64,000 bases of DNA from the NCBI RefSeq assembly GCF_002368095.1, contig NZ_AP018227.1, forward strand, positions 2,832,598 through 2,896,597, read 5' to 3'. The translations under genes and the position numbers were made by a program. This document shows, piece after piece, positions 29,500-38,173 of the stretch. This DNA is from Calothrix parasitica NIES-267 (GTDB lineage: Bacteria > Cyanobacteriota > Cyanobacteriia > Cyanobacteriales > Nostocaceae). The notes under the pieces were generated by a model. That model was not told where the DNA came from. It saw nothing but the letters and a program-made list of their open reading frames with translations, and made no database searches. Every line of letters begins with the position of its first letter. The stretch's first letter is position 1.

Positions 29500-29570
29500 G
29501 CAATTATCAATAAAATATCGATAATTGATAATTGATGACTGATAATTGATCCACCACAATGCTTGACTAA

Positions 29571-29599
29571 CAAATTTTCTTAATTTTTGCAAGAAAATT
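29571..29599 (-). terminator. Putative terminator after rpsU
   Basis: AAATTTTCTT (29571-29580) and AAGAAAATTT (29590-29599) form a 10-bp stem 20 bases downstream of the rpsU stop. The T tract on the minus strand is short, so this is tentative. Confidence 0.45.
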
Positions 29600-29618
29600 T
29601 TTGGAAATATTACCGTTT

Positions 29619-29807
29619 TTAGTACTTAAAGCGTCTCTTACGCTGCTTGGATCTAGCAATTGCTTTACGCTTATGTTTCTGTAGAGGTGTTTCAAAGTGA
29701 CGATGCTTCTTGATATCCGGCATAATACCAGCTTTAGAAACTTCGCGCTTAAATCTACGCAATGCTGATTCGATTCCTTCGTTTTCACCAACAACTATTT
29801 GGGTCAT
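29619..29807 (-). CDS. rpsU: 30S ribosomal protein S21
   Basis: A 62-residue protein starting [20 protein letters not shown] and ending in the basic tail [17 protein letters not shown]21 binds the 3' minor domain of 16S rRNA and helps initiation. The start at 29807 is set by family length and by a strong AGGAG six bases before the ATG; a longer frame to 29858 is ignored. It lies about 180 bases downstream of an rbp gene on the same strand. This rbp-rpsU order is well known in filamentous cyanobacteria. A hairpin terminator lies between the two. Confidence 0.95.
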   Translation of the reverse strand: MTQIVVGENEGIESALRRFKREVSKAGIMPDIKKHRHFETPLQKHKRKAIARSKQRKRRFKY

Positions 29808-29885
29808 TCTTTCTCCTAATCTAAAGTAACGCTGTCCAGTATGACAATTAATGCTCAAGTGTCAAGAGTAGCATTAACCGCGAGC

Positions 29886-29917
29886 AAAAAAAGGGCAAAC
29901 TTAATTGTATGCCCTTT
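29886..29917 (-). terminator. Hairpin terminator between rbp and rpsU
   Basis: On the minus strand AAAGGGCA pairs with TGCCCTTT across a short loop and is followed by a T7 run. It sits downstream of rbp and upstream of rpsU, so it could end the rbp message or attenuate read-through into rpsU. Confidence 0.75.
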
Positions 29918-29986
29918 GTACTCAAAAGTTAAATAATGTTTCAATCGAGTAAGGTAATGTCTAATATATCGTTCGACATTACTCAC

Positions 29987-30265
29987 TTACCACCTGCCAC
30001 CACCACCGGAAGCGCTTCTTTCTGGCTTAGGCTTGGCTTTATTCACTCGTAGACTGCGACCCATCCATTCAGCACCATCAAGGGATTCTATTGCTGTAGC
30101 TTCCTCTGCATCAGAACCCATTTCAACAAATGCAAAACCTCTAATGCGTCCTGCTTCTCTATCCATTGGTAAATAAATACTTTTTACTTCTCCATATTCG
30201 AGGAAGACTTGCTTTAGCTCATCTTCTACAACCTCATAAGAGAGATTGCCTACGTAAATCGACAT
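29987..30265 (-). CDS. RRM-type RNA-binding protein (Rbp), rpsU-linked copy
   Basis: A 92-residue protein with one RRM: RNP2 IYVGNL and RNP1 RGFAFVEM. It ends in a short glycine tail (PERSASGGGGRW). It is about two-thirds identical to the copy at 754-1041. In Anabaena and relatives this class is cold-induced and linked to rpsU. The start is fixed by the conserved MSIYVGNLSYEV. The leader upstream (30266-30480) is non-coding and could contain cold-response elements, though I cannot define one. Confidence 0.95.
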   Translation of the reverse strand: MSIYVGNLSYEVVEDELKQVFLEYGEVKSIYLPMDREAGRIRGFAFVEMGSDAEEATAIESLDGAEWMGRSLRVNKAKPKPERSASGGGGRW

Positions 30266-30510
30266 ACAACGTCTCCAGAATTAACAATTTGATGAGATTT
30301 ACATCCGGAGAAGTCTGCAATACATAATCAAACAAACTGAACCACCGAACTCAATCTTCTGCCTAATACCATAGCATAAATAGTACGGCCGTGTTGCTTC
30401 GATATAGTCCCGTTGTCATCAGCATTTGAACGGAAATAATTCCGCTTAGTAGAGAAAATTCGTAAATATCAGTGCCCGCGACAATTGTTAAATCATAATT
30501 TAGATTTTTT

Positions 30511-30650
30511 CAATTTTGGATTTTGCGGAAAGTTGAACCATTGCGGTCTTGGGGAACCATTGCTTTATCGAGACTTCCTAGGCTGTAGCAAATGGCACTC
30601 CGCAAAAAGAGCAAATGGTTCCCAAACTTTTCAATACGGATTTTGGATTC
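30511..30650. repeat. Inverted copy of the 18903-19136 repeat element
   Basis: The left end TTTTGGATTTTGCGGAAAGTTGA and right end CCCAAACTTTTC followed by AATACGGATTTTGG match the ends of the 18903 element in reverse orientation. The interior has been shortened to 140 bp and contains AACCATTGCGGT and AAATGGTTCCC. Tandem CCAAAAT heptamers follow to 30692. The 30266-30510 stretch before it shows no other feature. Confidence 0.65.
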
Positions 30651-30695
30651 TAAGGAATATGAAAGTTAATCCAAAATCCAAAATCCAAAATCGAA

Positions 30696-31958
30696 TTAGC
30701 CTTTCATCTGCCCCATAACCTTATCAACAATTTGCAACGCTGTATTAACTTCAGCTTCGGTAACAATTAGCGGTGGAACGAAACGCACAACCTTAGTACC
30801 TGCTGGAACTAATAGCAAACCTTCTTTCATGGCTGCTTTAACTACATCAATAGCATTTAACTCAATATCTGCTTGCAATTCCATTCCGTTAATTAAACCC
30901 CAACCGCGTACTTCAGCAATATGCTGGGGATATTTAGACGCAATATTTCGTAAACCTTCGCGCAGTTGTTCCCCTCTATTACATACGTTTTGGAGAATAT
31001 TCTCTTTCTCTAGAGTATGACAAACGGTTGTGGCTACAGCACAAGCAAAGGGATTTCCACCAAAAGTACTAGCATGTTCTCCTGCTTGAAGTACGTTACA
31101 GAATTTCTTTGTCATCATCGCACCAATGGGGACACCTCCACCTAAGCCTTTTGCGCTAGTGAAAACATCTGGTTCAATTCCGAGGTTCTCGTAACCCCAC
31201 AATTTTCCACTTCGTCCCATTCCGACTTGTACTTCATCGAATATTAATAAAATACCAGTTTCATCGCAAATCGAACGCAGCTTTTGAAAATATTTGACAT
31301 CTCCAGGACGAATTCCACCTTCTCCCTGTAACGGTTCTAACATGATAGCGCCGACGGCATAATTACCTTCGTCCAACTCACCAATTGCTGCTTCTACCGC
31401 ATCAATATCATTGTAGGGTACGTAATTAAACCCCGGTACTAAAGGATTAAAGTTTTTTTGATACTTAGGTTGTCCGGTAGCGGTAATTGTAGCTAAAGTA
31501 CGTCCGTGAAAGCTCGCATTGGCCGTTAAAATAATTGGGTTATCGATATCTAAAACGGTATGAGCATATTTCCGCGCCAACTTAATTGCTGCTTCGTTAG
31601 CTTCTGCACCGGAGTTACAGAAAAATACTTTGTCAGCACAGGAATTATCAACTATCCAGCGTGCTAGTTCTCCCTGCTCGGGAATGTAATATAAGTTTGA
31701 AACGTGTTGTATTTTTTGGATTTGCTGGGTAACTGCCTCTATGATTTTTGGATGAGCGTGTCCCAAGGTGCAAGTAGCAATTCCAGCAACAAAATCGAGA
31801 TATTCTTTCCCTTCGGTATCCCACAGACGACATCCAAGACCTTTCTCTAAAGCAATCGGAAAGCGTCCGTAAGTGGACATTACAACTTCATCAAAGTTTT
31901 CTTTATTAAAAGCGGTAGATGATAAGTTCGCTTGTTGAACAAGAGTCTCTATGCTCAC
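30696..31958 (-). CDS. argD: Acetylornithine aminotransferase
   Basis: A 420-residue class III PLP aminotransferase with a GTG start. It has FVAGIATCTLGHAHP, FFCNSGAEANEAAIKLARK (cofactor phosphate loop), ASFHGRTLATITATGQPKY and LIFDEVQVGMGRSGKLWGYE. The PLP lysine is in FTSAKGLGGGVPIGAMM. HASTFGGNPFACAVA follows. It converts N-acetylglutamate semialdehyde to N-acetylornithine in arginine synthesis. Length and motifs fit ArgD; related enzymes such as ornithine or GABA aminotransferase are less likely. The spacer upstream (31959-32191) holds nothing recognisable. Confidence 0.93.
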   Translation of the reverse strand: MSIETLVQQANLSSTAFNKENFDEVVMSTYGRFPIALEKGLGCRLWDTEGKEYLDFVAGIATCTLGHAHPKIIEAVTQQIQKIQHVSNLYYIPEQGELARWIVDNSCADKVFFCNSGAEANEAAIKLARKYAHTVLDIDNPIILTANASFHGRTLATITATGQPKYQKNFNPLVPGFNYVPYNDIDAVEAAIGELDEGNYAVGAIMLEPLQGEGGIRPGDVKYFQKLRSICDETGILLIFDEVQVGMGRSGKLWGYENLGIEPDVFTSAKGLGGGVPIGAMMTKKFCNVLQAGEHASTFGGNPFACAVATTVCHTLEKENILQNVCNRGEQLREGLRNIASKYPQHIAEVRGWGLINGMELQADIELNAIDVVKAAMKEGLLLVPAGTKVVRFVPPLIVTEAEVNTALQIVDKVMGQMKG

Positions 31959-32191
31959 GGCTTAACTCCTGAATTTAAGTATATTTACACAATGATAATT
32001 GATTAGAAAAAGGGAGTAGCTATTAAAAAGCAGCTACATCAATTTCGCTAATACAGCAAAAACAAATTAATGCAAGAAGTCTATATTGTAGTGTGATTTA
32101 CTTTTTTTGGGAACATGTTGTGTGTGAAAGAGTAACCAGTAATGAGTAATAAGTAGCAAGTAGAAGAAAAAAGGAGAAAAGAGATGGAGGA

Positions 32192-32224
32192 TTAATTACC
32201 CATTACCAATTACCAATTACCAAT
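32192..32224. repeat. STRR array (ATTACCA heptamers)
   Basis: Tandem TTACCCA/ATTACCA heptamers abut the stop codon of the RluA gene. Confidence 0.85.
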
Positions 32225-33949
32225 TTAAAAAGGTGTTCCTACTTTAAAGCATATATTTTCTTTCAAATACGGATGTTTAAATGTAAGTTCTCTAGCATGA
32301 AGATGCAATCGACTGACTTCTCTAGATTCGCACCCGTAAAGCTTATCTCCTAAAATAGCCGCAGCTAAACCCTTTGTATCAGCAGCATGAACTCTTAATT
32401 GATGGGTTCTTCCAGTTAAAGGAATAAATTCGATACGAGTATAATTTTCTGGTTGACTGGAAACTTTATTTTTGAAAATTCTATCTAAAACTTTGAATTT
32501 AGTTATACAGGGTTTACCGTACTGGTAATTAACTTCTTGATAGGGACGTTTCTCGGGATTTCCCCATAATGGTAGTTCAATCACACCTTCATTCGCAATT
32601 GTACTACCCAAAAGTACTGCTTCATAAACTTTACTCACCAACCTTTGCTCAAACTGCTGGCTTAATAAACGATAAATTTCTTTATTCTTAGTTAAAAGTA
32701 AAATACCAGAAGTATCCATATCTAAACGATGTACTGCTGTTATATTTTTGCTGTCGGGTAATAAATTACTTAAGCGACTGACAACGCTATCTTGATTATG
32801 ATGGTATCTTCCCGGAACTGATAGCAAGCCAGAAGGTTTATCTACAGCAATTAACCATTCGTCTTCATAGATAATGGGAATTTCTTCCGTAACAAGGGAA
32901 GGGTTTAAAATTTCTTCTTGTCTCCCAGATTTTAGACCCGATAGTAAAAAACCCATTAACGGTTGACAGCGTTCCATACAAGCTCCGTAGAATTCTCCCC
33001 GTTTTTTATCTTGAGTAGATTCTCCCCACCAAAATTCGGCGATCGCCATTGGTTTTAAGTTATTAGTCGCAGCATAATGAAGTAATTTAGGGGTACAGCA
33101 ATCACCCGTGCCAGTAGGTAAACCTTGCGGCATTAATTGCTGTAAACTCGACGAATTACCCATAAAATTCATAATTGAATAAGCAGCATGCATCTGCGCT
33201 TGCAGCTTTCGGGATATTTGTTTTCGCTGCTGCTTTAATTCTCGAACCCGCATATCTGCATCATTTATTACCTCTTGAAGTGGTTGTAAAGCTTCATCGC
33301 GCTTTCTTTTAAGTAACTTTCGCTCAACTCCTTGCTGACGACTTTCTTCTTTGAGTTTTTCTAGCTCTATTTTTAATTGTTTATTTAATTGTTTATTTAA
33401 TTCTTGATTTAATTCTTCTCCCGTTAGATTTTTATAAAGTAAGTCGCGTTTTTCATCGCGTTGTTGCTTACTAATTTGATGATGTTTACTCATTTCTTGC
33501 AAACGTTTTTCAAATTCTAATATAACAGCTTCATATTCTTCTCTTTGAGTTAATTGTTTAAGTTGAATAATTTCTTGTTTTATAGCTTCCAACTCTGCCA
33601 AAGTACGATTTTCTTCTAATACAACTTTTTCTCTACCGGGAATTGGTGGTACCCAACCTTCGACAATACTCTTACCATTGAGCAATCCCGAAAATGCTTT
33701 GAGAACTGCTTTTTCTTTAGTTGGTAATTCTACTAATAAAATCCCATACATTTTACCTTCATGGGAATATACTTCATTTTCAGCAAGTTGACGCATTAAA
33801 CCGCGAGCAACTGCTTCTGCTTCTGAAGTACGGGGAAGTTGTAGTAATTCTCCATTGTGAGAATATCCTTGATAATAATAAGCAGGTGATGAATTGTTAA
33901 TTGTTGAATTAATGTCGATGAAATCTGAAATTGGGTGAAGGGGTGACAT
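32225..33949 (-). CDS. RluA-family pseudouridine synthase with long coiled-coil N-terminus
   Basis: A 574-residue protein. The C-terminal 220 residues are an RluA-type catalytic domain: IYEDEWLIAVDKPSGLLSVPG, the catalytic Asp in HRLDMDTSGILLLTK and TGRTHQLRVHAA. The N-terminal 340 residues add a region starting YYYQGYSHNG and a long charged coiled coil (about residues 110-250, LKQLTQREEYEAVILEFEKR). CCTPKLLHYAATNNLKPMAIAEFWWGES follows in two blocks. The long N-terminus is usual for one group of cyanobacterial RluA proteins. The RNA target (23S, 16S or tRNA) is not predictable. The SUKH-like gene starts 20 bases upstream on the same strand. Confidence 0.9.
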   Translation of the reverse strand: MSPLHPISDFIDINSTINNSSPAYYYQGYSHNGELLQLPRTSEAEAVARGLMRQLAENEVYSHEGKMYGILLVELPTKEKAVLKAFSGLLNGKSIVEGWVPPIPGREKVVLEENRTLAELEAIKQEIIQLKQLTQREEYEAVILEFEKRLQEMSKHHQISKQQRDEKRDLLYKNLTGEELNQELNKQLNKQLKIELEKLKEESRQQGVERKLLKRKRDEALQPLQEVINDADMRVRELKQQRKQISRKLQAQMHAAYSIMNFMGNSSSLQQLMPQGLPTGTGDCCTPKLLHYAATNNLKPMAIAEFWWGESTQDKKRGEFYGACMERCQPLMGFLLSGLKSGRQEEILNPSLVTEEIPIIYEDEWLIAVDKPSGLLSVPGRYHHNQDSVVSRLSNLLPDSKNITAVHRLDMDTSGILLLTKNKEIYRLLSQQFEQRLVSKVYEAVLLGSTIANEGVIELPLWGNPEKRPYQEVNYQYGKPCITKFKVLDRIFKNKVSSQPENYTRIEFIPLTGRTHQLRVHAADTKGLAAAILGDKLYGCESREVSRLHLHARELTFKHPYLKENICFKVGTPF

Positions 33950-33968
33950 TGGTATATTTCGTAGATTA

Positions 33969-34541
33969 CTAGCGTTTTTCTAATTTAATAGCCCATTTCT
34001 CTAGCCATCTACCAAAGCCCATTTTCATCGGACAAACATATCCAGATTCATCTTCGTACTCAAACTTGAAAACTTCATCTAAGCGAGAAAATATTGAATT
34101 TTCGCTTTCTAAATCAGTTTCATAATCTAAATTTAAACACATTACATCGTCTTTTTTAATATGTTCCGCGAAGACTAACCATTGAGAATTCCAGTAGTAT
34201 TCCGAGTCATCGTCTACAATATCACGAACCATTATTTCTCCCATGGCATTAGTTACACGAATCGTTTCACCAAAAGGTAAAATAATCCAACAACCAATAT
34301 GCCAATATACATCTTGACGAAATTTTCTATGAAACTCTTTGAAATCTTCTGGAAAATCAACTTTAAATCCTTTTTTATACACAGCAATTTCTTGATTTGA
34401 TAGTCCCTTATTTTTAGTTACCATTAGATTTTGAAACAAAGCTGTGTCTTCTGGATTTTGTAATCTTTTATCTTTCCATGGATTTTTAATCTTAGAATAA
34501 GGCTTAATCCAAGGTTCAATTCGCTGCCAGTTAATAGCCAT
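33969..34541 (-). CDS. SMI1/KNR4 (SUKH)-like protein
   Basis: About 190 residues from the ATG at 34541; a GTG at 34547 adds two residues. It has the loose SUKH pattern: FPEDFKEFHRKF near residue 73, a hydrophobic strand IGCWIILPFGETIRVT, then SQWLVFAEHIKKDDVMCLNLD, and a late FSRLDEVFKF. SUKH proteins are often immunity proteins of toxin systems or cellular regulators. No toxin gene is adjacent. It lies 20 bases upstream of the RluA gene, which suggests co-transcription. The assignment is by pattern and moderate. Confidence 0.55.
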   Translation of the reverse strand: MAINWQRIEPWIKPYSKIKNPWKDKRLQNPEDTALFQNLMVTKNKGLSNQEIAVYKKGFKVDFPEDFKEFHRKFRQDVYWHIGCWIILPFGETIRVTNAMGEIMVRDIVDDDSEYYWNSQWLVFAEHIKKDDVMCLNLDYETDLESENSIFSRLDEVFKFEYEDESGYVCPMKMGFGRWLEKWAIKLEKR

Positions 34542-34610
34542 ACTCACGTATTGAAAATTAATCTATAAATAAAAATTTAATTTAAATTATACAGCGTTAT
34601 CCTTTTAACA

Positions 34611-34646
34611 AAATAAAGACGTAGCAGTGCTACGTCTCTACATTAA
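34611..34646. repeat. Dispersed palindrome AAAGACGTAGCAGTGCTACGTCTCTACATTAAT
   Basis: A copy with near-perfect arms GACGTAGCA/TGCTACGTC followed by CTACATTAAT. The flanking AAA and ATTAAT are conserved with the copies at 27457 and 38144. Confidence 0.85.
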
Positions 34647-34688
34647 TCAATTATATATTTTTACTGTTCTCTGTTCCCCGTTCCCTCT

Positions 34689-35906
34689 TTACCTCATCGC
34701 AGAACGAAAAGCAGGTTGAGGAAACATCGCTTGAAATCCTGCTTTTCGCTGCTCTTTTGATTCTTGGCTGCGATTCCACAGACTCTCATAATAAAAGAAT
34801 GATACTCCTAAACCGTTTTGTCGAGATGCTCTAACTTGAGATTGAATTTGGTTGATTGAAACAGGTTTGTTTCTTAATCCTGCCATAATTCCAACTGCTG
34901 TAGGAATCTTCTGTTGGGTTTCTTTAATCTCTGAACGATTGATTTTCTTAACAAAAGACTGCAAATCGTTACGGTAAACCTGGACTATTAGCTCATCGAC
35001 GATACCTTCTCTTACCCATTTGAGCCAGTCTTGTAACTGTATTTTATAAGCGAAGTCGTAGTAATTGGGAGAAACAGAGAAAATCGCGTTGGGTTTTTTA
35101 GCCTTGACTGCTTGATTCAGCTTCACCATGAACTGGGAAATTTTATCTGCTCTCCAGCGTACCCAACGTCCATCTTGAGAATTTCTAGGAGGATTGCGAC
35201 CCGTTTCTTTTCGGTATAAAGCCGCAGTATATTTATCGTAACCAAAATCGCGGGGTAAACTCATGTGGTCATCGAATTGAATCCCATCACCATCGTACTG
35301 AGTTACTACTTCTGTCACTAACTCAGTAATAAATTTTTGTACCTGGGGATGGAATGGATTTAACCAAGCGTTTTCACCAGCAGCACCAATTGAAGTTTGG
35401 CTTCCATTCTGTTTTTTGGTCAACCAATCAGGGTGCTTTAAGGCTAATTCAGAACTTTGAGGAACCATGAAACCAAACTCAAACCAAGGTATTACCAATA
35501 AGTTTTGACTATGCGCTTGCTTTATCAAGTCTGCCAAAACATCTTGTCCTTCTTCACCTTTAAAAAAGAAAGGAATACCCGCTCTCTTTGCAGCTTGAGA
35601 GGGATACTTGGTATAGCCAGAATTCCACACTACAGGATAAATAGTATTAAAGTTTAAGCCTCGCAATAAGCCCATAGCATCATTAACTTTCTCCCGCGAC
35701 CTAAGAATACTAAAATCATTACTAGTCATCCAAACCCCACGAATTTCTTGACGGGGTTGCTGTGCTATCGCTGGTGTAAAACTATTTACAACTAAAGAGC
35801 AAATAAGAGATAACAGAAAGAATAATGGTAAAAATTTTTTTAACAATGCATTTCTAATATGCAATGTTGTTAATCGTGTTTTTGCATAAAACATTTTACT
35901 AGTCAT
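34689..35906 (-). CDS. Family 10-like glycosyl hydrolase (GHL10/DUF187), copy 1
   Basis: A 405-residue exported protein. The signal peptide is FLPLFFLLSLICSLVVNSF followed by TPAIAQQ. The GHL10 TIM barrel starts EIRGVWMTSNDF and continues FNTIYPVVWNSGYTKYPS, VIPWFEFGFM, DGIQFDDHMSLPRDFGYDKY and IFSVSPNYYDFAY. Asp and Glu residues in the FDDH and WFEFG segments are the likely catalytic region. Related proteins act on polysaccharides or peptidoglycan-like glycans. A paralogue of about 60-70 percent identity in the core is at 38174-39478 on the same strand. Confidence 0.9.
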   Translation of the reverse strand: MTSKMFYAKTRLTTLHIRNALLKKFLPLFFLLSLICSLVVNSFTPAIAQQPRQEIRGVWMTSNDFSILRSREKVNDAMGLLRGLNFNTIYPVVWNSGYTKYPSQAAKRAGIPFFFKGEEGQDVLADLIKQAHSQNLLVIPWFEFGFMVPQSSELALKHPDWLTKKQNGSQTSIGAAGENAWLNPFHPQVQKFITELVTEVVTQYDGDGIQFDDHMSLPRDFGYDKYTAALYRKETGRNPPRNSQDGRWVRWRADKISQFMVKLNQAVKAKKPNAIFSVSPNYYDFAYKIQLQDWLKWVREGIVDELIVQVYRNDLQSFVKKINRSEIKETQQKIPTAVGIMAGLRNKPVSINQIQSQVRASRQNGLGVSFFYYESLWNRSQESKEQRKAGFQAMFPQPAFRSAMR

Positions 35907-36347
35907 ACCACAAATATCGATATCTACTAACTTTCAGATTTGAATTGAATTAACTTAGGTCGCAGATTTGCTGCTTCTACCCGTTTAAAGTCAATTCCGT
36001 ACCACACTACTTGTATTTTATACAGCAAGAGAATAAATAATCTCAGTGAGATTACCTTAAAGTTTAGATGAAGGCCAATATGATGGTTTTAAGTATATTA
36101 AAAAATATTTCTTAATATAAAGCACTAATTGCTTCAGTTAAATTCAGTTAAATTCAGTTAGCTACAAACAGTAATAAGTTTCAAAAGCCTAACTATGCAG
36201 TTATTTAATGCTTTATTTCAGTCTTGTTAAGCATTACGCTTTATGAGAAAACTTTTATAAACTAAACTTTATATTTACATTTCTTAACTTAAATGTTAAA
36301 TTTATTAATATATAAATGATAAATTTTTCCGCATCGATAATTGAGAT
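35907..36347. other. Divergent promoter region with 10-bp tandem repeat
   Basis: A 441-base spacer between the divergent GHL10 and DoxX genes. It contains three period-10 units (CAGTTAAATT) at 36134-36160 and is otherwise very AT-rich, with no gene. The start codon of the DoxX gene follows a weak ribosome-binding site. Confidence 0.55.
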
Positions 36348-36890
36348 ATGAGTAATAACGCACTAATAACTACCATCTTCAAGCCTAACGTCAGTCTTAA
36401 TTTTTTCTCACAAACAGGTTGGGCTGTGTTGAGAGCCATAGTTGGTATCATGATGATTCACAACGGCTTAGACAAATTAGGTAACATCGAGAGCTTTGCA
36501 GAAGCTTACGTAGAGGTTATCGGCTTACCTTTTCCTATATTCTTTAGCTATGTTGCAGCTTTTACCGAGTTAATCGGTGCCCCCCTGTTGATACTTGGTT
36601 TATTTACCCGTCCAGCAGCTTTTGGTTTATTTGCAACAATGTGCGTTGCAATGTACCATCACGTCAAAGTTGCAGGGTTCAATATTTCATATTTGGAACT
36701 ATCCGCAATTTACGCGGCTTGTTTCTTGTTCTTCACCATCAACGGTGCGGGATTATTTTCTAGCGATGCGTTGATTGCAAACTTGCTTGATAAGAGTGCA
36801 TTATCAGCACAAGCTAAGCAAATCATGCGGTTGGAAAAAGCTTATGAAGCTAGCAGCAGCGAACAGAAAGCAAAAGCTGGCATCAAGTAA
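36348..36890 (+). CDS. DoxX-family membrane protein
   Basis: A 180-residue protein with four membrane helices. The family pattern GWAVLRAIVGIMMIHNGLDK is followed by FFSYVAAFTELIGAPLLILG, PAAFGLFATMCVAMYHH and AIYAACFLFFTINGAGLFS. DoxX proteins are small quinone-linked or redox-stress membrane proteins of mostly unknown reaction. The C-terminal tail is charged (QIMRLEKAYEASSSEQKAK). A CCCGG-palindrome terminator follows, so it is transcribed alone. Confidence 0.9.
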   Translation: MSNNALITTIFKPNVSLNFFSQTGWAVLRAIVGIMMIHNGLDKLGNIESFAEAYVEVIGLPFPIFFSYVAAFTELIGAPLLILGLFTRPAAFGLFATMCVAMYHHVKVAGFNISYLELSAIYAACFLFFTINGAGLFSSDALIANLLDKSALSAQAKQIMRLEKAYEASSSEQKAKAGIK

Positions 36891-36930
36891 TAGTGATTCT
36901 ACATTAATAGTAGTTGCTTAGAATGATTCA

Positions 36931-36957
36931 AACCCGGTTTCTTAAAGAAGCCGGGTT
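36931..36957 (+). terminator. Palindrome/terminator AACCCGGTTTCTT..AAGAAGCCGGGTT
   Basis: A stem-loop 40 bases after the DoxX stop, followed by TTTT. It is a diverged member of the four-copy CCCGG palindrome family and probably ends the doxX message. Confidence 0.75.
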
Positions 36958-37042
36958 TTTAATTTGTTTTGAATTAATAACAGTTGTGCATTAGTTTTTG
37001 GGAAAACTAAATTATGTAGTAGCGTTTCATTATATAAGTCCA

Positions 37043-37684
37043 ATGGATTTTTCTCAATCTCTCAAAAATGCGCGAAAAAAGTTATCAGAAAAAGTATCCG
37101 CTGAAACTTTAGAATTGATAAATGGTGTAAAGAAATTAAGTCACTCAGAAGTTATTCCTAAAAGCTTAAAAGTTGGAGATATTGTTCCTAATTTTGCGCT
37201 ACCGAATCAAAATGGACAATTAATTGAAATACAGCAAATCTTAAAAAGAGGTAGTGTTGTAATTTCTTTCTATCGCGGTACTTGGTGTCAGTTTTGTAGT
37301 TTGGAATTAAAAGCACTCCAACAAGCTTTACCAGCTATTAATATGCTCGGTGGAACTTTAATTGCTATTTCGCCTCAAACATTTGTAGATTCTTCTGATA
37401 GTTTAGAAGAGTTAAATTTTGAAACGTTAGTTGATAAAAGGAATCAAGTTGCTAGACAGTTTGGAATTGTATTGCAAATTCCCGAAAAGTCACGCATTCA
37501 CTACGAAAATCTGGGAATTTATCTTCCCAGGTATAATGGAGACGAATCTTTTGAATTACCAATCCCAGCAACTTTTATAGTTAATCAAAATGGTAAAATT
37601 CACTATGCTTTTGTTGATTCCGATTTTACTGAAAGATTAGACCCAATAGAAATAGTGACAATTTTGAGACAAATTACTGTATAA
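37043..37684 (+). CDS. Peroxiredoxin-like (AhpC/TSA superfamily) protein
   Basis: About 213 residues from the ATG at 37043; the upstream TTG at 36998 gives an unlikely extension. A helical N-terminal part of 60 residues precedes the thioredoxin-fold domain: VGDIVPNFALPNQNGQLIEI, then SFYRGTWCQFCSLELKALQQ. Cys in TWCQFC is at the peroxidatic position with a second Cys three residues on (CxxC), typical of the Prx-like2/bacterioferritin-comigratory-like group. PIPATFIVNQNGKIHYAFVD follows. It probably reduces peroxides using thiols. Confidence 0.85.
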   Translation: MDFSQSLKNARKKLSEKVSAETLELINGVKKLSHSEVIPKSLKVGDIVPNFALPNQNGQLIEIQQILKRGSVVISFYRGTWCQFCSLELKALQQALPAINMLGGTLIAISPQTFVDSSDSLEELNFETLVDKRNQVARQFGIVLQIPEKSRIHYENLGIYLPRYNGDESFELPIPATFIVNQNGKIHYAFVDSDFTERLDPIEIVTILRQITV

Positions 37685-37815
37685 TCCTTTGATTAACTAT
37701 TTTGAGGGTGAGTCTACTTTTAGATTATACAAGTACAATAATTTATCAAACTTCAATAGTTAAAGCACGAGTATAAAATATAAAGTATCTGGATAAATAG
37801 CTAGATATTAAATTT

Positions 37816-38124
37816 ATGAAAGCTAACTTAATGAACAATAAAAACTTATTTGCTATTAAAATTGCGTCTACAGTTCTAATGACATGTGCTATCGGACTCG
37901 AAATATGGAATATTTATGCAGTAATAAATCAGTTGGAAATACCTAGCAATATAAAACCAATTTTTTGGATTGAACGTGTTGCTGTTGCAGCGCATTTAAT
38001 TGAGGCAATCATAGCAGCTTTTAATGCAGGTTCTAAGGATAAAGTTTGGTATAAGTACAGTATCTATACTTTTTTTGTCGGTACAATTGGTTTAATGGAA
38101 TTATTTGAGAAGGAAAATAAATAG
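37816..38124 (+). CDS. Small three-helix membrane protein, unknown function
   Basis: A 102-residue protein. Hydrophobic helices are near ASTVLMTCAIGLEIWNIYAV, VAVAAHLIEAIIAAFNAG and YTFFVGTIGLMELF. The charged end is EKENK. The spacing IERVAVAAHLIEAI resembles small cyanobacterial membrane proteins of unknown function. I do not recognise a named family. Two Met codons (1 and 6) are possible starts. Confidence 0.65.
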   Translation: MKANLMNNKNLFAIKIASTVLMTCAIGLEIWNIYAVINQLEIPSNIKPIFWIERVAVAAHLIEAIIAAFNAGSKDKVWYKYSIYTFFVGTIGLMELFEKENK

Positions 38125-38141
38125 GTAAAAATTTGGATTGC

Positions 38142-38173
38142 AAAGACGTTGCTGTGCAACGTCTCTACATTAA
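38142..38173. repeat. Dispersed palindrome AAAGACGTTGCTGTGCAACGTCTCTACATTAAT
   Basis: A copy with arms GACGTTGC/GCAACGTC; the compensating T/A changes in both arms preserve the stem. It lies between convergent genes and touches the stop codon of the second GHL10 gene. Confidence 0.85.

Noticed and set aside
30485-30718. 77-codon frame
   Set aside because: Spans the repeat at 30511-30650 and runs into the end of argD.
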